A DNA stretch of 64,000 bases, from NCBI GenBank assembly GCA_023229425.1, contig JALNZG010000011.1, positions 1 to 64,000 on the forward strand. The letters are read 5' to 3'. Source of the stretch: Ignavibacteriaceae bacterium. GTDB lineage: Bacteria > Bacteroidota > Ignavibacteria > Ignavibacteriales > Ignavibacteriaceae. Position numbers and translations under genes: made by a program. This document shows positions 26,809 to 35,996 of the stretch, one piece after another. How positions within the stretch are numbered: the first letter of the stretch is position 1; every line of letters starts with the position of its first letter. Under the pieces are notes generated by a model, which saw only the letters and a list, made by a program, of their open reading frames with translations, was not told where the DNA came from and made no database searches.

Positions 26809-28641
26809 ATGAAGCAAAATATTTTATTATTCTTACTTCTATTTCTTTTACAAATTCATTTTTGCGAGGCGCAAAAAAAAGAAGAGTCGGTTGCTAGAAT
26901 CGGTGCCAATGTTATCACTGCGGAAGAGTTTAAAACCCGTTACGAATTTTTACCTCACCCAAGTACGACGCATAAAAATGCCGATTCGCTTAAAAAAGAA
27001 TTTCTTGCCTCACTCATAGCAGAAAAATTATGGGCTTTGGAAGCAAAAGAGATGCACTTTGATACATTAGACCTTTACCAAAACTTGCTTAAGCCGCTGG
27101 AAAAAATGTTTCTCCGCGATGCATTATTTAAACAAGAAGTTGATAGCAGAATTAAAATTACCGATACCGATCTGATCCGCGCAAAAGCAAGAGCTCAGAT
27201 TACTTTGAATGTATTGATTATCAGTGCGGTTGATTCTTCAGAAAGTTATGAGATTTATAACCAACTAAAAAAAGGAGCGGCATTCGATTCGTTATTGAAA
27301 ATGCGTCCCGATTATGCTCTGCAGAAAGAACCCGTTCCCATTACTTTCGGGAATATGGATGATGAATGGATGGAAGATTCGCTTTACAGAATGAAGCCGC
27401 CCACTTTTTCTAAACCGATGAAAAATAAAAACGGTTGGTTTATTTTCAAACTCGTTGATAAAATTACCGGAACGCTGGATAAGTCAACGGGTTTTTCCAA
27501 TAATGTTAAAAATATTATCCGGGCAAGAAGAAGCAAGCAGTTTGGAATGGAATTTTTAAACAACCTTCTTTCAGGCAAGCAAGTTCCGTTTAATGCAACT
27601 ATTGTAAAAGATCTCCCGGATAAAATGCTCGAATCATTTCAAAGAAGGAAGCAAAATAATCCTGCTGATTCTGCAAATCTTCACTTTACTGAATTTGACT
27701 TAGCATATTTATCATCAATCTATGGTGGAGAAATGCTTGCCAAACCTATCGCGCTCTTTGACCCCAATCCACCAACGTTGAACGACTTTTTCTATTTTTT
27801 GCTTGTTGAAGATTTTAATATTAAACGGGTTTCAAAACAAAATGTAGTCGGTTTGCTGCAGAAAAAACTGAATGAGTTTGTGCAGTATGAATTGATTGCG
27901 CGCGAAGGTTCCCGGAGAGGCTTGCAAAATCTTCCCGAAGTAAAAAAGGATCTTCAAATGTGGCGGGATAATTATTTATCACAGTTTATGAAAAGGGTCT
28001 TCGTAGATTCTTCGCGTGTCTCAGACGATGAAGTCTATCAATTTTATCTGCACAAAACCGGTAACCAGGCAGCTGGTATCAAAGTTAATCTTATTGAAAT
28101 ATTTTCGGACAATTTAGATTCCGTACAGACAATCTTGAAAAAAATAAACGAAGGAATAGATTTTAAAGTCTTAGCTGAAAGATATAACCGGCGAAAATCA
28201 ACGCAAGCACAAAAAGGTGAATTCGGATGGCAATACACTTTTCAGTTTGGAGAGATCGGAAAGATTGCGGAATCTATGAAGGAAGGGGATGTTTATGGAC
28301 CGTTGAAAACTGAAGGGGGATATTCAATATTTAAATTGCTAGGGAAAAAAGAGGCGCAGGATTCTGTTAAACAAAGTTTTCAGGCAAGTAAAGATCAAGT
28401 TAAAGAAGAACTTTTTAACAAACGTCTTTATGAAAATATAAATGGGGGAACCGCAAAGTTTGCACAAAAATTTGGAGTTTTGCTGTATGATCAATCATTG
28501 AAACAGCTCTCTGTTACTGAAGTAAATATGTTTGTTTACCGCTTTATCGGTTTTGGCGGAAGGATCACCGGAGTTCCCTACACTACACCAAATTTTGAGT
28601 GGATGAAAACCTGGCAGAAACAGAAAAAATTACTGCCGTAG
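26809..28641 (+). CDS. SurA/PpiD-like periplasmic peptidyl-prolyl isomerase
   Basis: A 610-residue exported chaperone/isomerase (signal peptide MKQNILLFLLLFLLQIHFCEAQ). The N-terminal part has the SurA_N-like start ARIGANVITAEEF, followed by a helical region and a first parvulin-like segment (about 130-220). A clear parvulin domain lies at about 425-515 (LAERYNRRKSTQAQKGEFGW, then GDVYGPLKTEGGYSIFKLL). Such proteins escort unfolded outer-membrane or secreted proteins through the periplasm, which suits a genome with large T9SS cargos. The Shine-Dalgarno sequence is weak. A long hairpin repeat follows the stop codon. The C-terminal 90 residues have no assigned domain. Confidence 0.82.
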   Translation: MKQNILLFLLLFLLQIHFCEAQKKEESVARIGANVITAEEFKTRYEFLPHPSTTHKNADSLKKEFLASLIAEKLWALEAKEMHFDTLDLYQNLLKPLEKMFLRDALFKQEVDSRIKITDTDLIRAKARAQITLNVLIISAVDSSESYEIYNQLKKGAAFDSLLKMRPDYALQKEPVPITFGNMDDEWMEDSLYRMKPPTFSKPMKNKNGWFIFKLVDKITGTLDKSTGFSNNVKNIIRARRSKQFGMEFLNNLLSGKQVPFNATIVKDLPDKMLESFQRRKQNNPADSANLHFTEFDLAYLSSIYGGEMLAKPIALFDPNPPTLNDFFYFLLVEDFNIKRVSKQNVVGLLQKKLNEFVQYELIAREGSRRGLQNLPEVKKDLQMWRDNYLSQFMKRVFVDSSRVSDDEVYQFYLHKTGNQAAGIKVNLIEIFSDNLDSVQTILKKINEGIDFKVLAERYNRRKSTQAQKGEFGWQYTFQFGEIGKIAESMKEGDVYGPLKTEGGYSIFKLLGKKEAQDSVKQSFQASKDQVKEELFNKRLYENINGGTAKFAQKFGVLLYDQSLKQLSVTEVNMFVYRFIGFGGRITGVPYTTPNFEWMKTWQKQKKLLP

Positions 28642-28684
28642 GTTACTTCGTTATATACGTAATGGACCAGGATTATTTTTTCTT

Positions 28685-28741
28685 AATCATAATCTTAATC
28701 TGTTTTAAAACCTATAAATAAAAAGGATTAAGATTATGATT
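28685..28741. repeat. 16-bp-stem hairpin of the CTTAATC repeat family
   Basis: AATCATAATCTTAATC (28685-28700) and GATTAAGATTATGATT (28726-28741) form a perfect 16-bp stem with a 25-base loop, directly after the prolyl isomerase gene. Related CTTAATC-rich sequence appears near 33300 and 48220. It may end transcription, but has no clear T-run. The remaining bases up to 28870 hold no other gene I can support. Confidence 0.5.
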
Positions 28742-28870
28742 GCGATTATGATTATGAGATTCTTCTTCTATAATAGTTGTGAAATATGACTTACTTGATA
28801 GAAAACGGTACCTTGGATTTATATATAATTTGCACGTACTCAATTTGAAAATAGTAAACGCTGTTATGCA

Positions 28871-30193
28871 ATGAAATTTGAAAAAACTTTTTATGTAATT
28901 CTTAGCGGAATTTTGATCACCGCGTTTCTTCTGATCACATATCTCTTTCCAACCGGCTCCGGTTTAGAGAGAAACAATTCTCTTACAAAAAAAATTTATT
29001 ACGTTGATCATATTTCTAACGCGCATCAAAAAGTTATTGATGCTTTTAATAAAAAGTACGAAGGACAAATTCAAGTTGAAGCGATCGATCTTTCGTTTGA
29101 TAAATTCAGTACAAATGAAAGAAAAGAATTACTTGCCCGTTATCTGCGCAACAAAAGCGATCGGATCGATGTTTTTGCAGTAGATCAAATTTGGGTGCCG
29201 CGATTTGCTAAATGGGCAGTTCCGCTTACTCCCTATTATTCGGCAAAAGAGCAACAGCGGCTACTTCAATATGCGCTTGAGACTTGTATTTTTAATGATG
29301 CATTAATGGCATATCCTCTTTATCTTGATATTGCACACTTATATTTTCGAGATGATGTATTACGAAAACTCTCCAATTATTATGAACTTCAAAAGAAGAT
29401 CAGCTCATCAATTACCTGGGAAGACTTAACGAATTTGTCACAAAAACTATCAGGTAACAAAAATCCTCTCTATGTTTTTCAAGCTGATAATTATGAAGGA
29501 CTGATCTGCAGTTTTTTTGAAATGCTGGCAAACAGCAACCGTTCATACTATAGAAACGATACTCTTTATTTAAATGAAACGGGTTTTAAAAAAGTATTGA
29601 ATCAACTTGTAAAAATGATTTATACAGATAAAGTATCACCCCAAAAGGTAGTTGAACTTAAAGAGAATGAAAGCGCTGATTACTTTCTTAAAGAGGAAGG
29701 TTTTTCTGTCCGTGCTTGGTCTAGTTTAAAAGAAAGAGGAACAAGTCAGGAGTATGCTGCGGTATTGAAAAACTTGGAACGGGCTCCAACGCCGCATTTT
29801 GCAGGTGAAAGACCTGCATCTGTTTTTGGCGGATGGAATTTGATGATCTCAAAATATTCAACTAATGTAGGTGAAGCGGTAAAATTTATTAATTTTTTTA
29901 CAAGCGAGGAATCCCAAAAATTAATGTACAACGAAGGAGGATATTTGCCTGTTCTTAATTTTTTATATGATGATAAAGAGTTTTTTGAAAAAAATCCCGA
30001 TTTATATTTTTATAAAAACCTGATGAAACAGGGAATCCATCGTCCGTTTTTTCAGAAATACACCATCGTTTCAGATATACTTGCCAATGCAATTCACTCA
30101 GCATTAAAAAAGGAAGTTACTGTTGATACCGCAGTAAAAACTGCGTATGAAAAAATTCGCAGGTCGGGAATTATTGTTCAAAAAGCAGACTAA
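28871..30193 (+). CDS. Membrane-anchored extracellular solute-binding protein (SBP family 1 type)
   Basis: A 440-residue periplasmic-binding-protein fold of the family 1 type that usually binds sugars for ABC importers. Residues 7-28 form a hydrophobic segment with no lipobox cysteine and no obvious cleavage site, so it is probably anchored in the inner membrane. SBP signs are VFAVDQIWVPRFAKW, NDALMAYPLYLDIAHLYFRDD, the hinge strand FGGWNLMISKYS, and the C-terminal helix region FINFFTSEESQKLMYNEGGYLP. No permease or ATPase genes are near. Instead a histidine kinase gene follows after 9 bases and a sigma-54 regulator after that, so the protein probably acts as the ligand sensor of that kinase. 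The ligand is unknown. Confidence 0.82.
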   Translation: MKFEKTFYVILSGILITAFLLITYLFPTGSGLERNNSLTKKIYYVDHISNAHQKVIDAFNKKYEGQIQVEAIDLSFDKFSTNERKELLARYLRNKSDRIDVFAVDQIWVPRFAKWAVPLTPYYSAKEQQRLLQYALETCIFNDALMAYPLYLDIAHLYFRDDVLRKLSNYYELQKKISSSITWEDLTNLSQKLSGNKNPLYVFQADNYEGLICSFFEMLANSNRSYYRNDTLYLNETGFKKVLNQLVKMIYTDKVSPQKVVELKENESADYFLKEEGFSVRAWSSLKERGTSQEYAAVLKNLERAPTPHFAGERPASVFGGWNLMISKYSTNVGEAVKFINFFTSEESQKLMYNEGGYLPVLNFLYDDKEFFEKNPDLYFYKNLMKQGIHRPFFQKYTIVSDILANAIHSALKKEVTVDTAVKTAYEKIRRSGIIVQKAD

Positions 30194-30202
30194 AAAATTA
30201 TT

Positions 30203-31681
30203 ATGGCACAGAAAAAATTATTAGACAAATTCCGCGAATATCATTTTGAGTTTAAACACCTCACCGTACTGTTTATTGTCATTTTTGCTTTCCAATTAAT
30301 TATTTCGATAATCAACAAAGTTTCGATTACTAATTTTTTAAGTTCAACTCAGGAATGGTATCAGAAAGATTCCGCCGAACGGCTTGCAAATTTAACAACT
30401 ACATCACTCGAACTTTTACTTGAAACAGTAAATCCCAAAAAGAAATTAAGCGATGAAGAATCAAGAAGAATGTCGCAGTCTTTCGATATAATATTTAGTC
30501 AGCAAATTCTTCAACATAACATTGAAGAGCTTTGCATACTTGTAAACAAAGGAGATAGCGTTGTTGCCATAGATGATGGGAAAGCGCTCTTTACATTTTT
30601 AGTGCAGGAAAATTTATATCCCCATGCCATAAAAAAATCTTATAAAAAAGCCATCGCACTTTATATGCCGATAAAAAGCAAACTCGAATCGACCGAACAA
30701 ATTCATACGATTTTAACAAACAAAGAGTCGTACAATATTTTTGTTCCGTTTGTATTGCGGGGAGAATTGATCGGCGCGCTGTACATGAAGAACTCTCCCG
30801 ATTTTTCTTTTATTACCGATCAAATTATTTCCGGGTATGACGAAACTTCGGTTATCTATCTTTCATTAATTTTACTCGGCCTTTTGACGATGTATTTTAT
30901 TTCTTCCTATACGGTAAAAGAAAGAGATGAGGCACAAAAACTATTATTTGATGAGCATGAAGAAAATTTGAAGAAACAAATTAACTACCAGAAAGAACTT
31001 GTTTTTACAAAGAGGATTTATCACACACACCACAAAGCTGAAAAAATCATGGGATTCATTAAAGAAGATTTGCGCCAGCTTTCTTCTGAAAATATTGATG
31101 AAATAAAATACCGGGTTGCAAAGTATTCAAATTTTATTTCGCGTGTAATTTATGATATGAAGTGGTATGATCCACCGATCCAAACGATCCGAAACCAGTT
31201 GTTCCAGACAAATCTTAACGAGGTAATAAACTTTCTTGTAAACAATATTTTCTTAAGGATTGCAAAAAAAACAAATGCGTTCACTATCCATTTGACGCTT
31301 GATGAGAACCTTCCCAAAGTTCCTATAAACGAATTTGTTATCTGGGAAATTATTGAACCGCTCATCCAGAACAGTATTGACCATGGCGGAGAACAGAACC
31401 TGCAAATCACCGTTGACACGAAATATGATGATGAAAATAAAAAATCACGGATTACTATCTCCGATAATGGAAAAGGAATTTCGCCCGAACTCTTGAAAAT
31501 TGAAGAAGACGGAATAAAATATCTTTTCCACGAAAATATCTCAACTAAAAACTCCGATTCACCAACCATTGGTTACGGATGTTATATTGCTTATGAAATT
31601 TCTAAACGCTGCGGCTGGCAGCTTGAAGTTGAAAATTTACCAGTCACCGGATGCAAGTTTGTTGTATCAATTAGGAATTAG
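30203..31681 (+). CDS. Sensor histidine kinase with divergent dimerisation domain
   Basis: A 492-residue membrane kinase. TM1 lies at about 18-37 (LTVLFIVIFAFQLIISI), an extracytoplasmic domain at about 38-212, TM2 at about 216-236 (VIYLSLILLGLLTMYF). The ATPase core is clear: N box WEIIEPLIQNSIDHG, G1 box ITISDNGKGIS, and G2-like GYGCYIAYEISKRCGW. The region where a HisKA helix should be (about 270-320) has no canonical H-E/D-x-R/K-T/S-P motif. Candidate phospho-acceptors are the histidines in YHTHHKAEK. It lies 9 bases after the solute-binding protein gene and 113 bases before the sigma-54 response regulator, its probable partner. No strong Shine-Dalgarno sequence, which fits translational coupling. 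Confidence 0.85.
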   Translation: MAQKKLLDKFREYHFEFKHLTVLFIVIFAFQLIISIINKVSITNFLSSTQEWYQKDSAERLANLTTTSLELLLETVNPKKKLSDEESRRMSQSFDIIFSQQILQHNIEELCILVNKGDSVVAIDDGKALFTFLVQENLYPHAIKKSYKKAIALYMPIKSKLESTEQIHTILTNKESYNIFVPFVLRGELIGALYMKNSPDFSFITDQIISGYDETSVIYLSLILLGLLTMYFISSYTVKERDEAQKLLFDEHEENLKKQINYQKELVFTKRIYHTHHKAEKIMGFIKEDLRQLSSENIDEIKYRVAKYSNFISRVIYDMKWYDPPIQTIRNQLFQTNLNEVINFLVNNIFLRIAKKTNAFTIHLTLDENLPKVPINEFVIWEIIEPLIQNSIDHGGEQNLQITVDTKYDDENKKSRITISDNGKGISPELLKIEEDGIKYLFHENISTKNSDSPTIGYGCYIAYEISKRCGWQLEVENLPVTGCKFVVSIRN

Positions 31682-31794
31682 GAATTTTTTAATGGCTAAC
31701 TATCGTATTTGACTGTAAGTTTATGTTTTCTACTTTCTACTTTATACTTGCAGCATGCTGCTGCGCTATAGTTAAATTAACTTAAGGAGCTTAC

Positions 31795-33249
31795 ATGTTT
31801 TCAGAAGGAATTATCAACGTTCTCTTAATTGAAGACGAAGAATTTGATGTTAGACGTGTGCAAAACACTATTAAACCTTTTTCCGAGCAAATCAAAATCG
31901 GTAAAATTGTTTCCGATGGTAAAGGCGCGCTCGAACTTCTCAAAGATAAAAAAGAACGTTTTGATCTGGTAATTATGGATTTTCAAATTGCCGGCGGATT
32001 AATGGGCGAAGAGTTAATTCATAAAATAAAAGAAGTTGATTCCGCTTTGCAAATTATTGTGGTAACAAAAATGACCATCAATATTTCCGATTATACATTT
32101 GCAAATAAATTGATGAAAGCCGGAGCTTTTTGGTATTGCACTAAATATCCCGGCGATATTGAAGAATTTATTTATCAACCTACCGATTTCATCATCAGTA
32201 TTTTCAACGCTTTCGAAAAAAGAAAATTAGAACTTGAACGGCTCCGCGTAAATCAAAAATTGGTGCGCAATGCAGAAGAAACTTTAGAACAAAAAAGAAT
32301 GGTTGGCGAATCTCCCGAAATATTTAAACTGAAAGAACAGATAACAAAATGTTCGCAAAGTACCATTAACGTTCTTATCCGCGGCGCTTCCGGCACGGGA
32401 AAAGAACTTGTTGCATACAACATCCATTACACTAGTGCACGCAAACTTGAAAATTTTGTTATTATCAATTGCGGAAGTCTGCCGCATGATTTAGTTGAAA
32501 GTGAATTATTCGGATATGAAAAAGGAGCGTTCACCGGGGCTGATAAAAAGAAACTCGGACTTTTTGAAGTTGCTAACAACGGAACAATTTTTCTCGATGA
32601 AGTAACTGAACTCCCACTTGCCGCACAAGTAAAATTGCTTCGTGTTATTCAAGACGGTGAAATTGAAAAAATCGGGAGAACTGAAAAAGTTAAAGTGGAT
32701 GTCCGCATTCTTGCAGCTACAAACAGAAATATTGAAGAAGAAGTAAAAGCTAAACGCTTTAGAGAAGATTTATATTACCGCTTAAATGTTTTGCCCATTC
32801 ACGTCCCCGATCTGAAATACAGAAAGACAGATATTTCAATTCTTCTCGATTATTTTATGACGACGATGAGCATTGATATGATCCGTGAAAAACCAACGTT
32901 TGAGGACGATGCAATGAAAGTGTTAATTAATTATGATTGGCCCGGCAATGTACGCGAATTGAAAAATGTTGTGCAGCGGCTTCTTTTTAACGATGAAAAG
33001 ATCAGTACGTTAAAAGATGCAAAACTTGCAATTGGGAGGTACGGTTTTTCGGAAGAGAGAGACGAACAAAACAGCATCAACTTCGACAAAGAAAATATTC
33101 TTCCTCTGCGTGATTTAGAACTTTTAGTGCGTGAAAAATATTTTGAGTTTGTAAGAGATAACTCAAACTCTGATACCGATGCCGCAAAAAAATTAGGACT
33201 CGCGCCACCAAACTACTTCCGCATGGCAAAAGAATTAGGGATGAAGTAA
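31795..33249 (+). CDS. Sigma-54-dependent response regulator (NtrC family)
   Basis: A 484-residue transcription activator. The receiver domain (about 5-140) has the acidic pair in IEDEE, phospho-acceptor D62 in LVIMDFQ, and a conserved lysine in YCTKYP. The AAA+ domain (about 165-390) has Walker A GASGTGKE, the sigma-54 contact loop GAFTGA (244-249), Walker B GTIFLDEV, and the R-finger region RFREDLYYRLNVLPI. A Fis-type helix-turn-helix ends the protein (AAKKLGLAPPNYFRMAKELG). It has a strong ribosome binding site (AAGGAG). GAFTGA means it works with RpoN. A matching -24/-12 promoter sits 220 bases past its stop codon, in front of the GH2 gene, which makes that gene a likely target. Confidence 0.92.
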   Translation: MFSEGIINVLLIEDEEFDVRRVQNTIKPFSEQIKIGKIVSDGKGALELLKDKKERFDLVIMDFQIAGGLMGEELIHKIKEVDSALQIIVVTKMTINISDYTFANKLMKAGAFWYCTKYPGDIEEFIYQPTDFIISIFNAFEKRKLELERLRVNQKLVRNAEETLEQKRMVGESPEIFKLKEQITKCSQSTINVLIRGASGTGKELVAYNIHYTSARKLENFVIINCGSLPHDLVESELFGYEKGAFTGADKKKLGLFEVANNGTIFLDEVTELPLAAQVKLLRVIQDGEIEKIGRTEKVKVDVRILAATNRNIEEEVKAKRFREDLYYRLNVLPIHVPDLKYRKTDISILLDYFMTTMSIDMIREKPTFEDDAMKVLINYDWPGNVRELKNVVQRLLFNDEKISTLKDAKLAIGRYGFSEERDEQNSINFDKENILPLRDLELLVREKYFEFVRDNSNSDTDAAKKLGLAPPNYFRMAKELGMK

Positions 33250-33468
33250 AGTTAACCAATTGGATGCGGATGTATTAAGATCACTATGATTTTTTATGAT
33301 AATCTTAATCAATCATAACTAATCCTAACAAATCTGCGTCCCATTGTTTTTAAAGGTGCAGAAATTTCTCTTATCACTCTAATAAGTTCCTTTTTATTAG
33401 AGTAATAATCCCGCAACAAGTCTCCTTCCATTAAAGTGTTTTTTTTTCAGAAAAGTTGGTAAATTTAA

Positions 33469-33484
33469 TGGTATCATTCTTGCG
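33469..33484 (+). promoter_or_regulatory. Sigma-54 (-24/-12) promoter of the GH2 gene
   Basis: TGGTATCATTCTTGCG matches the sigma-54 consensus (TGGCAC-N5-TTGC) with the invariant GG and GC dinucleotides at the exact spacing. Transcription would start near 33495, leaving a leader of about 20 bases without a Shine-Dalgarno sequence before the ATG at 33514. The site follows directly on a gene for a GAFTGA-containing activator, which makes a chance match less likely. Confidence 0.72.
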
Positions 33485-33513
33485 ACAATTATCATAAAAA
33501 AAAATAAACTAGT

Positions 33514-35835
33514 ATGAAACATACATTTACAAACATGATCCTTCCGGCAGTTATGCTTTTGGGGATTTCCTCCTTAAAAATTTCCGCCCAAACCAATGCT
33601 TCACTTGAGGCGACATTAAGTTTTAGATCAATAAACGGTGTTGAAATCCCTTTTCAAAATGGAATTCCTGTTCCTTCATTTGAAAAACAAAAAAGAGCGG
33701 TCGTTAATTTAGCCGGAACCTGGAAAAAATTAAGAGTAGCCGCTGATGACAATATCTCTCTTGCAAAAAGAGACGAAGCCGGGTTAGCAAATCTTTTAAC
33801 CGAAGCCGGAGGAAAAGAACTTCCCGGTTTTGACGATACCGGCTGGCAGACCAAACAAATCCCTTCGGTTGAAAATGAATTGTACCCCGATACAATCAGA
33901 ACTCCGGAATTTTATCAAAACGGAGTTTGGTACAGATATAATTTTAATACCGCCGATTCTCTTCAAGGAAAATTTATTAAACTGATTTTTTATTCCGTTA
34001 ACTACGTTGCCGATGTTTGGGTGAATGGGCAATATTGCGGATACCACGAAGGCGGCTACACTCCTTTTGCTTTTGATGTAAGTTCAAAATTGAATTTCGG
34101 CGCTGTAAATAATTCGCTTGTTGTTCGTGTTGATAATCCGGTATGGGGCACACGCAAAGATATTGTTCCTTATAATCAATGTGATTGGTTCAACTATACG
34201 GGAATTATTCACGACGTTTATTTGGAGGCTTCCGAAAACATTTCCGTTTCACGTGCAGATTTTAAGACCGATGGTGCAAGCAATAATGTAAAGTTTAATG
34301 GAATCATTTTTAACAAGACCGGCATTTCTAAAAATGTTACTGCAACGGTGCAAGTTTTTTCTGCTAATATTGACAGCGCTAATATGTCAAACGAAAAAAC
34401 ATATCAACTTCTCGGAACTCCGGGTACAAGTTTAATTTATAATTTAACGCTGCAAGATTCGGTAACTCCTTTTTCCGGTGAATTTCCTTTGCATGAATTT
34501 AAATTGTGGTCAATGCAAAATCCAAATCTTTACATCGCTAAGATCACCGTTGAAGAAAACGGGAAACTTTCGGATGAATTTTATACACAATTCGGAGTGA
34601 GAAAAATTGAAAGAAATGCCGACAAAATTTTATTAAATGGCAACCCGGTTTTTCTAGCGGGAGTTGCGCGCCACGAAGATCATCCTCTATATGGACGCAG
34701 CGTTCCAAAGGACACTATTTTTACCGACTTGCAAAAAGTGAGAGGTGTAAACGCTCTTTTTCTTCGTTCTGCCCATTATCCAAATCACCCATACACTTAT
34801 TTAATTGCTGATCGTTTGGGGATTGCTGTTTGGGAAGAAATTCCCGTCTTTTGGTTTGATGATGTACAGGGCTGGGATATTCAAAACAATGTGCGGCATA
34901 TTCATCAACAAATGTTTAGAGAAATGGTGCTAAAGGATTTCAACCGCCCTTCGATTTTCTTTTGGAGCACACAGAATGAAAGTTTGATTGAACAGGAACG
35001 TAAGACGTATATTCAAACTATCAAAGATGATCATCTTCTTCACTTCAATGATGGGAGATTGATTACACAATCACCCGCCGCAGATAGACCCGGAGCTATG
35101 GATGTTTCCCAACAACCGTGCGATGTTGCAAGTTGGACGATGTACTTCGGAATTTTTCACGGTGGGACTTATTATACCGGAACCAGCTCTTTTTTAGCGC
35201 AAGCAAAAATCAATAATCCCGGCAAACCGATTATGGATTCGGAATTCGGATATTGGTCAACTGAAGACGGGTCTTCTTCCGCAAAACAAGTTACCGTATT
35301 TAACGAAACGTACAAAGCATTTAAACTTTTTGCTACCATCAATGAATTCGGGAAGTACAATGCAAACGGATTCTTAAACGGTATTACCTGGTGGTGTATT
35401 TTTGATTGGTACACCGCGGGACAAAGAAACGGATTTCAAAGTATGGGTTTGTATCCTATGAACAGAACAACCCTAAAGCCCGTTGGGGAGACGTTGAAGA
35501 ATGCTTATAAACCATACTATAATTTAGGAGGAACCGTAACTGAAGTTGAAGAGAAAAGAAGTGAAGCCACGCTAACTTTTAAGTTGATTCAAAATTATCC
35601 GAATCCCTTTAATCCGGAAACAAGAATTAATTATCAGTTGCCAAAGAACAGTTTCGTAATACTGAAAGTTTATGATGTGCTTGGGAATGAAATAGCGACA
35701 TTAGTGAATGAAGAGAAAGCAGCCGGTAGATACCAGGTTGTTTTTAATGGAAGATATTTGAGCAGCAGTATTTACTTTTATAAAATTCAAGCCGGAGATT
35801 ATGTTGAAACGAAAAAACTGGTGCTTATGAAATAA
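33514..35835 (+). CDS. T9SS-secreted GH2-family glycoside hydrolase
   Basis: A 773-residue secreted enzyme of the GH2 clan (beta-galactosidase, beta-glucuronidase or beta-mannosidase type). After a signal peptide comes the GH2 sugar-binding jelly roll (GVWYRYNF, VADVWVNGQYCGYHEGGYTPF), an Ig-like domain, and a TIM barrel with GVARHEDHP, the acid/base E489 in STQNES, and the nucleophile E577 in IMDSEFGYW. The last 85 residues are a type A T9SS sorting domain (QNYPNPFNPE). Both catalytic glutamates are present, so it should be active. The exact sugar is not clear. It sits behind a sigma-54 promoter next to the solute-binding protein/kinase/regulator cassette, so its expression is probably ligand-induced. 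Confidence 0.85.
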   Translation: MKHTFTNMILPAVMLLGISSLKISAQTNASLEATLSFRSINGVEIPFQNGIPVPSFEKQKRAVVNLAGTWKKLRVAADDNISLAKRDEAGLANLLTEAGGKELPGFDDTGWQTKQIPSVENELYPDTIRTPEFYQNGVWYRYNFNTADSLQGKFIKLIFYSVNYVADVWVNGQYCGYHEGGYTPFAFDVSSKLNFGAVNNSLVVRVDNPVWGTRKDIVPYNQCDWFNYTGIIHDVYLEASENISVSRADFKTDGASNNVKFNGIIFNKTGISKNVTATVQVFSANIDSANMSNEKTYQLLGTPGTSLIYNLTLQDSVTPFSGEFPLHEFKLWSMQNPNLYIAKITVEENGKLSDEFYTQFGVRKIERNADKILLNGNPVFLAGVARHEDHPLYGRSVPKDTIFTDLQKVRGVNALFLRSAHYPNHPYTYLIADRLGIAVWEEIPVFWFDDVQGWDIQNNVRHIHQQMFREMVLKDFNRPSIFFWSTQNESLIEQERKTYIQTIKDDHLLHFNDGRLITQSPAADRPGAMDVSQQPCDVASWTMYFGIFHGGTYYTGTSSFLAQAKINNPGKPIMDSEFGYWSTEDGSSSAKQVTVFNETYKAFKLFATINEFGKYNANGFLNGITWWCIFDWYTAGQRNGFQSMGLYPMNRTTLKPVGETLKNAYKPYYNLGGTVTEVEEKRSEATLTFKLIQNYPNPFNPETRINYQLPKNSFVILKVYDVLGNEIATLVNEEKAAGRYQVVFNGRYLSSSIYFYKIQAGDYVETKKLVLMK

Positions 35836-35996
35836 ATTTTTTAACCTCATAAGCAAAAACATTTTTAACAATACAGTAAAGACTTTAGAGCTATTAAGTC
35901 CTACACCTAATACCCCCACACTCATCGAAAAAATTCATCATTCCACAATTATTGTTAGTATTTTAATATATTTGTACCGAGTTATAAGAGAATATT

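Noticed and set aside
28642..28870. Possible tRNA or small RNA in the hairpin-rich gap
   Set aside because: The folding comes from a single long AT-rich stem; no cloverleaf, anticodon arm or CCA-like end could be drawn.
31150..31569. 139-codon minus-strand frame inside the histidine kinase gene
   Set aside because: It overlaps the conserved ATPase core on the other strand and shows no family resemblance.
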